In this document: positions 49,849 through 64,000 of the stretch, piece after piece
How positions within the stretch are numbered: position 1 is the stretch's first letter
Layout of the letters: each line of letters starts with the position of its first letter
The notes under the pieces: model-generated
What the model was told of the DNA's origin: nothing
The model's database searches: none
What the model saw: only the letters and a program-made list of their open reading frames with translations
DNA from: Colius striatus
Lineage: Eukaryota; Chordata; Aves; Coliiformes; Coliidae
Length of the DNA stretch: 64,000 nucleotides
NCBI RefSeq assembly: GCF_028858725.1
Contig: NC_084759.1
Coordinates: forward strand, 174,575,770-174,639,769
Reading direction: 5' to 3'
Position numbers and translations under genes: made by a program

Positions 49849-52800
49849 AGAAGAGAGATGGCATTAACTTTCTTGATCTCAAATTTTAATAAACTGTGAA
49901 ATTCAAACTGATGTGTATTTCTAAGGGTAAAGCATAGCAAGAATTAGCTAATACTGCAGTATTTTCTAATACCACAAAAAGCATAGTAATTCTTTTAAAG
50001 TGTGGATTTGGACTTGCCTGTAGATGTGTGTGTGAGGTGCTTTGAATGCAACTGGTTTGTCACCACCAGGATTGCTTTGACTTCTAGTATACAGCTCAAC
50101 AGCAAACAGTTACAATATAAGAGTAAAATACATTTGGCTTTCCTCTACAGACTGGATGACAATGACAGTGAGTACAGACTGAAAACTAAACTCGGAACTC
50201 CAACAAAATCTTCTGCAACTTCAGAAGATCGTATTTGAGCAAGAACTAAATACAGACATAAATTTGTTGTACCAAGGGAAAGACAGTATGAGTCAAAGAG
50301 TAGTAGTTACTTCAAAACAGCCATATTACCATTATTTTTGTTAACTTGTTGATGAGAACAGGATTTCCTGTTTGTAGAAAACACATGTTCTAAAAAGCGA
50401 GGTCAAAATACAGAAAAAACCCAGGTAAAAGCACCTCCTACATTTTCAGTACCATCCTTAACTTCACTCTAAAAAGCCTTTTTCCAACATAGGCTACAGA
50501 CATAGCAATGTAAGCAAGCAGTGGGACAAGTACAGCTCTGACTGCTTTGCCTGAGCATGAATCGTAGAGACCGACCACTACAGCCCAAGCACAGGGGATG
50601 GATGCTGGGGCAGCAGCAGGCAGCAGAGAGCACTACAGTTCCCCCATTAGTGTCCCACAGCTCACCATATCTGGGGGACCTGAAGTACTGAGCCTTGGGC
50701 CAGCACCTCCACACAGCTGGAACTGTTCTTGGTTGCTTTTTACCTCAGACCAGGGCTTTGTACAATGGCTGGTAGGTTTTGCTTCCTAAAGAGCATTATA
50801 GTAATCAGAAAACAGGACCTACCAATGTGTTGAACAGGGAACGTTGTGCCAGGAATACAGAAATCAGTAAGCCATTTCTAATGGTAATGCCATCACCACT
50901 AACTCTAGTCCCCATTGAAAATCTCTGCCCTTTTAGCTAAAGAACACCATTTAGAGGAAATCTTCTCTGTGTAGGAAAAGTCCCCTCCGTCCACAGATCT
51001 GTCACATCTGGAAGTTTCTTCTGTAAACAATGGCAAGTATTGCTGCATCACTTGTACTCTTTATGAGATGGTAGCTAGCCAAAGGGCACTAGAAAAAGAA
51101 AATACATTATAACATCTATGAAATGTCATAGCTGTAGCTGCGGTTGACCTGGTTTCCTCAGAGAAAGGATAAACAGGGATCAGGACACTGCAGAGGAAAC
51201 ACTCCCCAGTGAGACATAGGGTGCTCCATAGGCACTGAAGTGGCTATCACAGTTTTTAGTATGGTCCCACAAATTAACAGAGAATGAAAAGACTTTTTTT
51301 AGCAGCTTGGCAGAGGACATGGGAGGGAAGTCAAAAGTAGTATGTTTGGCCATTCTGTACATTTGGCCCTTCTTTGAATGTAAGAGAAGCTACTGTGACA
51401 GAGACACATCTCACAGAATGTTGGTGCAAGCTACAAGAGGTCATGGATGTGATAAATATCACAAGGTTGTGCTTTCATTTTTTCACTGTTTCCAACAGTA
51501 TAATCAAGAATTAAATGCTATTCTTTGTCTGAAAACAAGAAAACATATTTTCTTCTTTGAATTCTTTCACACTCTCAAGTAATCCTAGCAAATATGAATT
51601 TCTCCTTAGAAAATGTGAAATCAAATACAGTCATACCTGAGACAAGAGATGGAAAGGGTTCTACGATCCTAGGGTTATGATGTGTCTCCCTTTAGTCTGA
51701 AGACCAGACACCAACATTTGCACTGCCAAGAAAAGTCTTTCCTGGTGAAAATTGAGCAATGCTTTTCTAGTTAAGGATAGACACAAAGAACTGGCAGTGT
51801 TAAAAAACCCTTGTGTTCGTACATCTAGCTTTTCCTCTGCAGACAAAATTGCCACAAGCATGTGGATGGTATCTGCCAGTCCAACCTGCATGTGTACCTT
51901 ATACTGCCTGGCATCTTCGGGGCATCAGGTGATGGGGTGGGAGCACTGCTGAGCACCATCAGTCCTGATAACTCCACCTCTACAAGCACTGAGGAAAGAT
52001 TTGTAACACTCTGCTAAGACGCAATGGGTATCAGACATAGACATTGATATCTGTGGTATTTGGAAAGGAAATGAACTCTAATCTTGATTATTATTTTTTA
52101 AATGAGGTTCAAAAAAATCATCAGAAGTAATTTTCACAGCTGTTGCTGATTTGTTAGTACATCTGCCCCCAAATCTCCCTGCTGTTTGCTTTACGGCTTA
52201 CAATCTTATTTTCATTTCTTTAAAGAAATGTTTTTCTCTCCCCTGTCGTTACATGAGATATCCTCATGAACAACAGCTCAATGAGGAAACTGCCTATATC
52301 CACAGCCTGTCAAGTGCTCAAAGCAAACAGGCACCAACAGAACAGGACAGCTGTCCCCAGCACCTCCTGCAGCTCTGTTCCTCTCATCCTAGCAATGGAA
52401 CAGAATAGTTTGGTGCCAAATTGCAGCTGAGAACCGCTTTAATTTGTTAAGGACACCTATGCTTTGATGTATGCTTTAGAGGGAGAGTCTGTTTCCCTCA
52501 GTAGACCAGTTGATGCAATGAGAAATATGGACAGCTTTCAGACTGTAAGTCCCTTAAACCAGTCGAAGTCCAAACAATTCTTCATTTTTCTAACCATGTG
52601 ATAGGTTTAAATCAAAATAGGACCTCTAGCTCCAAAACTTTCACTTCTTAATCTTTGCACTGTACTACTTTTGGCATAGTCTGGCATGACAGACCATAAC
52701 AATTACTCATATTTCCATGAGAATGCAGAACTGAGAGAGACAGAGCTTATTTTTGTTAAACCATTTGTCTGAGTCTATATTGGAACTGGGAATTTTTTTT

Positions 52801-55800
52801 GAGAGGAAGAACCAGGAAGTGGCATGCCACAGCTGATGTTGACAGCAATCAGGCAGAAATCCTGCTTGTGTTGAAGCAGGGTTGTGTTCCTGCAGGTTGT
52901 CATCCAGCCTGAGTTAAAGCAGTCTGAAGGGCTCTGCAGGAAACTCTAAGAATTAAAAATCACATCCCCTCATTGGCCTTCCTGCCTCTGTGGCCAGGCC
53001 AATGTGAGGGCTTAGATCACAATGTCTACGTGGGAGGTAGGGCTGGAGGTTTGGTTGGTTTTGTTTAATTATGATCTTTATGTAATTGGATAAAATGTTG
53101 TAAATTCTACATTGTTACAGGCCCATCACAGATAATTAAATACTTCTCCACGGGTCTACATTGCCATTAAATGAATAAGGTTTGTCATTTGACGTATACG
53201 TCCACAATTGCAGTTACAGTAAATATTTCAACTGGGAAAGTAAGGCACAGGTCAACCAGCCTCTTTGAAAACACGCTTGCCACCAAGTCCTGCTTTGTGA
53301 ACCTTACTGCAGTTGCAAGATGTAGCTCTGTAGTCACAGATATAAGAACAGTGTGGGAGCCCTTACTTATTTTTCCCAGATCCTTTTTTCAAGGTTAATT
53401 ACTACTGTGCTGCTGTAAGTTTAATATACATGCATCAACCAAAAATCAAGACTGTCAAATGAAAGCATGAACAAATCTGGGTGAAGTATTCTGCAGATAT
53501 GTGTTTTGTAATAATGTTAAGCCTAGAGAGCAAATAGCTCTGGTAACTGAGATGTTTGCCCTCAGTGTGCTCCAATAAACTGATTTACCTTTCTTCTTTT
53601 TTTCCCCATTTTTTTAAAAAGAGCTGACGCAAGTTTGTCAAAGGGAGTTGTTGGGGTGAGCAGCTGTTGATTGGTTCATCTCATACACTCCCATTTGTCT
53701 TTAAATCACTGTCCAACTGCTCTAGGTTGCACATGAGCAAACTTTTCATTGCAGGTGCAATTCCTAAAAGATATAATCTGCTTAGCAAGCAAGAAAGAGA
53801 ACCTGCTTGTCTCAGAGGTAAATCTAACGCTTTTTTCTTTACAATATTTGATCAATGTATTTTAGACACGGGCCATATCTTTAAAAATTGAGAACTAGAA
53901 ATGTAGTTAATCTGTAAATACAAGTGCAATGTTAAGGATAGAGTTCTTAAGATTTACTGACATAGTAATTTATCTAGAAATACATCTTTTGTATTTCTTC
54001 AGGAATTAAATTTAGTTATGTGTGTGTGTGTGTGTGTGTGCTTTGCACTTGAATTGTTTATTTCACAGAGACAACACTTATTTAATTTTGAAGTATTTGT
54101 GCAGAATATTACACTACAAAGTCACTATCATAAAGATGAAGAATCTGGCAAAATTTTCTAGATCAGATACCATGGTAGAACTTACAACTCTTGATATTGT
54201 AAAATCCATGAAAATGTTAGTCATACCTATGACATGATGGCTGTCTGTTCTCTAATTTCCTAACTGCAGACTGAACAGAGATCCATAATTTTGTCATTTT
54301 CTGAATCAATACTAAAAAACATTATATAATAAATTATACAGAACAGTATTTTATACTTGAAAACTAGTTTTATAGAGGTAAATAGCTTCCCTCTAATAAT
54401 AGGTGAATGTCTTTTGCAACCAGCATTTCTGGTTTTATGCCATAATTTAAGACAAATCTTTTCTGTTTAGCCAAATACTACAGCAGGTAGAAAAATCATC
54501 ACTGTATTGAAGCAAAGTTTAAGGAAAGCTGTAGAGCTAATAGATTTTTATTGTATGCAAACATAAGGAGGAAATGTATTGATTTTAACTAAAGAGAAGG
54601 GAAAAGAAGCGGAAATCCATTTGGTTCCTTACAAAATTCCTCAATAGGGAAAGGAAGATGGACAAGTTATGATGGATTTGGATGCCTAAAACAGGGTTTA
54701 GGTGTCAAATTGGTGGCTGTGCTCTGTCGTGTCGTCAGTGTCCCACTACCTGGCCATCACTCAGGCACTGTAGTCCAGCTAGCAATAACTCCCTGCAAGG
54801 CTGCAACCCAGCACTCATCTATCAGCTTGGCAGTGGGCTTGAGCATGGTATAGCATACAGCTGTAGTCAGTATTTTATTTTAAATAGAGCCAGCTAGGGC
54901 ATTTCCCTTTTTCTAAACGATATCTTGCATATAGAGCAGTGACCCAAAAGACACAGGGTTACCCCACTTCTTCCTCAGGTGAAGAAGCAACAGCTCTACT
55001 CCTTCTATGCTATTCCTAGGGGCACGTGGAACCAGTACCTCTCCATCCTCCTAAACTCTTCAGTACTTGTTAGGAACTCAAAGATGCAGATTTCTACCAA
55101 CTAAGGGCCAGCTCTACCAAGTCCTGCTGAAATTCAAAGGCACCATTGGTTGTAATTACAGTTACTAGTGATTGCAAGATTTATATTTAAAGTCTGCTCA
55201 TGGTTTGCAGACCCCTTGACCTCAGCCAACTGCTCCCTAAAAAGCAACAATTGCAAGAAACCAGGTTCTGAATAGATTTTATATTGCCATCTGAAACTTT
55301 GTACCTTCACCAAAAGACTTTTAGGAATTCACCAATTAAAAAAATAATAATAGAAATCCCTGCTTTCTGCAGAAATTCTACAGTCTCTTGAGATGGCACC
55401 CATAAATCAGATTAGTTATGTAAATGTTTGACAGGACAATGTCCAGATGATTCTTATGCTGTAATATGCATTTCCAGTCGATTTTTTTCTCCTCTTTCCA
55501 AATTGTGTTTGCTTTGCTGCACAGACTCTCCTCCTCAGTCTAATATCTGTGTAACTAAACTCCAGGCATCTTTTTTTGCTTACTTTTCCTCTGTTTCTCA
55601 ACTCTTTGAAGATCTATATTTTTTGGACTATCACTTTTGGAAAAGATGTTTCTCCAACAAGCATTAGGCACTGTGCACTAGGGAGAATTTACCCTTTACC
55701 AGAACAGGGTTAAATGCAATCAGTTTTGGCTGCCTGACTTTTAGAACACAGATTAAAAATAAGCATCAGGACTTGGAAGGACTTTGTTTCTCAGACAGGA

Positions 55801-55929
55801 CAGTATCTGCATTTGAAGACAGCTCTGTGAATGAAACCACAGTTGGGAGGACTCTGTTGGGGGGTTTTTTGGTTATTTTTTTCCCTCATGGAGTTATTCA
55901 TATCCTGAGTGGGCAGAACCTCCTGGCCA
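49849..55929. other. Upstream flank of SLC38A4, no gene recognised
   Basis: It contains only the (TG)11 repeat. No CR1 or LTR is identified between 49849 and the gene. Short frames (for example 51307-51582, 52151-52408) have no recognised domain. Confidence 0.6.
54019..54040 (+). repeat. (TG)11 microsatellite
   Basis: Eleven perfect TG dinucleotides. Confidence 0.97.
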
Positions 55930-56036
55930 CTGGAATGCAAGTGCTGGCAGCTCTGCCCTCATGCCCGAGTCACTCGTCCCCTCACGCGCACTCCCTGCGC
56001 GGCAGCAGAAAGGAGTAAACACAGCCGTTCTCTCTG
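55930..56036 (+). promoter_or_regulatory. SLC38A4: Candidate SLC38A4 promoter and non-coding first exon (tentative)
   Basis: About 1.5 kb upstream of the acceptor at 57515 is a short CpG-containing stretch (CCCGAGTCACTCG, CACGCGCACTCC, TGCGCGGCAGC) in otherwise CpG-poor DNA. It is followed by a possible donor CTCTCTG|GTAGGA at 56036/56037. An upstream leader exon must exist because the start-codon exon begins at an acceptor. This is the best-looking candidate nearby, but there is no clear TATA box and the donor is weak. The true first exon could lie elsewhere, even outside this window. The call is inference from composition and position. Confidence 0.3.
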
Positions 56037-57515
56037 GTAGGAAATCTCCTAATGCACTCTGATATTGCTTTTCCTTTTCAGTTGTCTGGTCTGGGTGAAC
56101 ATTTTTAGTAACAGGCAAAGAAGTTGACTTTAATTTCTTGCCCGGGGTCTGGTTTAGCCTCCAGGACTGATATTTAAAGCTTCTTTTTACAATTTAAATG
56201 CACATTCTCTAACATTTTGCCACTAAAAATATGTTTGTAGAGGTTCTTTAGAACAGCATGTGATCAGTAGCAGAGGATAGTGAAGGTCTGACCATTGAAC
56301 AAGGACCTATATATCCACAAATGCAAAAACAGGAAAAAGGCTGTCAAATAAACTGCATGTTTAGTGTTACAAGGAGCCAAACAGAAATAATTTCAGTGTT
56401 TTCTGATGTTATTATTACTCAGTGTTGGTCTGCATTTGGCACGTGATACTTATGAAAAATGTGACAGATTCAGGTGGTGTGCCTGATTGCAAGGTAGCTG
56501 GTAGTGTGCCAGGAGCCTGCAATCCTGGGCCCAGGTGTGCCAGCTATGTGCTATCTGGTTGGTGCTCGCACCCTTCAAAAGTTTGCCACTTTGTCTCCCA
56601 AGCTGTGAAGTGGAAATACAAAATGCATCAAGGAATATCTTATGGAAGGAGAAAATACTGTAAAACTACAACAGTTATTGCACAGTATTTTCCTCTTGAA
56701 TCTGGGAATGAGTAAATGAATGTAACTATGTGTCTGCAGATGAGGCTGTAACATAAAGCCACAGAAATCCCAGAGAGGTCCTCTTTATAACCTTGGTTTG
56801 TACAGTTTCCTTTGTTCCACATAAAAAAATGAGAGTTGAGCATTTATTCATACATTTTGTAAAAGGTGGGAGTTTTTCCAACAAAATAGTCAGTCTTGTA
56901 TACATGTAATAATGCTGTATGAGACAGAGCTTCTCATTGTGGGACAAGTAAGAACTAAACACAGATATACTGAAAACCAGAAACCGCCATATCAGAATCA
57001 CACCTCCTAATTACCACACAGAAATCCTTGCCTATGTCAAATCACAGTGAAAGGGACAAATCTTGAAAACATTTAAATCTCTCTCAATACCAATATTACA
57101 GCAGAACAATCAAAACACTGAGTATTTCCCTTAAGAGTCCGTGTTTCAAAGCAGTGTCAGGAAAAGCCTGATCTACTTACTTAATTTCTAATAGCAAGCA
57201 CTTCTGCATTACTCTCCCTTAGAAATTAAAATATAGCAATTCAAGAAATTATTTCCTGCTGACTTTGTAATTTTGTCAGATGCTGGCCATCCACTGTGCA
57301 ACCATTGGCCGCTGCACTCTTTACCATTTGAAGGGAGACAGAAGGGCCAAGCGCTGGCACATAAAGGGACATTATGCCTGCCCGGAATTTTCCCAGTCTG
57401 CAACGGTTTCCCTTCTTAATGCTATTACAAAGAACAAACACGAACCCAACAATTCACAACGGTTTATCTAATTTGAGGGAAAACTCTAATGAGTTCTGTT
57501 GTGTTTTGTTTGCAG
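56037..57515 (+). other. SLC38A4: Probable 5' intron or promoter-proximal region of SLC38A4
   Basis: It ends at the acceptor TTTGTTTGCAG (57515) of the start-codon exon. If the tentative first exon is right, this is the first intron. It holds the CCAAT-containing segment at 57302-57365. Confidence 0.5.
57302..57365 (+). promoter_or_regulatory. CCAAT-box and ATAAAG-containing segment upstream of SLC38A4 start exon (alternative promoter candidate)
   Basis: CCATTGG (an inverted CCAAT box) lies at 57302-57308, followed by GC-richer sequence with GCGC and a CACATAAAGGG motif around 57358. The start-codon exon begins about 150 bp further on. This could be an alternative proximal promoter giving an unspliced leader, or just intron sequence. 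Only the motifs are seen; function is inference. Confidence 0.2.

Positions 57516-64000
<6,485 letters not shown>

Overview
The window is vertebrate nuclear DNA, almost certainly from a bird. It carries many CR1 LINE 3' ends (with the typical ATAGAATC tails), avian-type LTRs flanked by 5-bp target-site duplications, and one recognisable spliced gene. It is AT-rich and gene-poor. There is no bacterial or organellar content, and I recognise no tRNA, rRNA or CRISPR array.

The only convincing gene is at the right end on the + strand: the 5' part of SLC38A4 (SNAT4/ATA3, an amino-acid transporter of the SLC38 family). Five coding exons (57626-57744, 58943-59033, 60284-60399, 63371-63444, 63571-63663) join in frame through GT-AG introns. 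They encode about the first 164 residues: the cytoplasmic N-terminus, TM1, TM2 and the start of TM3. The rest lies beyond 64000. The start-codon exon is preceded by a splice acceptor at 57515, so at least one non-coding exon lies upstream; a CpG-containing segment ending at a GT donor (55930-56036) is a tentative candidate.

Everything left of about 55.9 kb is intergenic. From the human gene order it probably lies between AMIGO2 and SLC38A4, but that is inference. It contains (a) CR1 copies in both orientations: 3697-3958 (-), 8737-10713 (-, interrupted), 20218-20290 (-), 30630-31663 (-), 32075-32165 (+), 35515-35760 (+), 38193-39420 (+, with a nested - copy), 45369-45576 (+), 45577-46567 (-), 47786-48395 (+) and 49519-49848 (+); (b) a 1338-bp solo LTR with internal tandem repeats at 9267-10604, inserted into a CR1; (c) an LTR 3' part at 35765-36158 and a complete 996-bp solo LTR in the opposite orientation at 36284-37279; (d) a perfect (AAAAG) array of about 43 units at 23150-23366, followed by an unclassified repeat-like block; and (e) small microsatellites, tandem duplications and inverted repeats.

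The remaining long stretches show no gene I can support. Open frames there are short, unspliced and without recognisable domains, or are explained by CR1, LTR or pentanucleotide-repeat sequence. I did not find a new biological system. The most interesting items are the LTR with stop-free tandem repeats nested in a CR1, the altered residues just before TM1 of SLC38A4, the rearranged CR1 copies, the long pure-purine array, and possible regulatory sequence upstream of SLC38A4.
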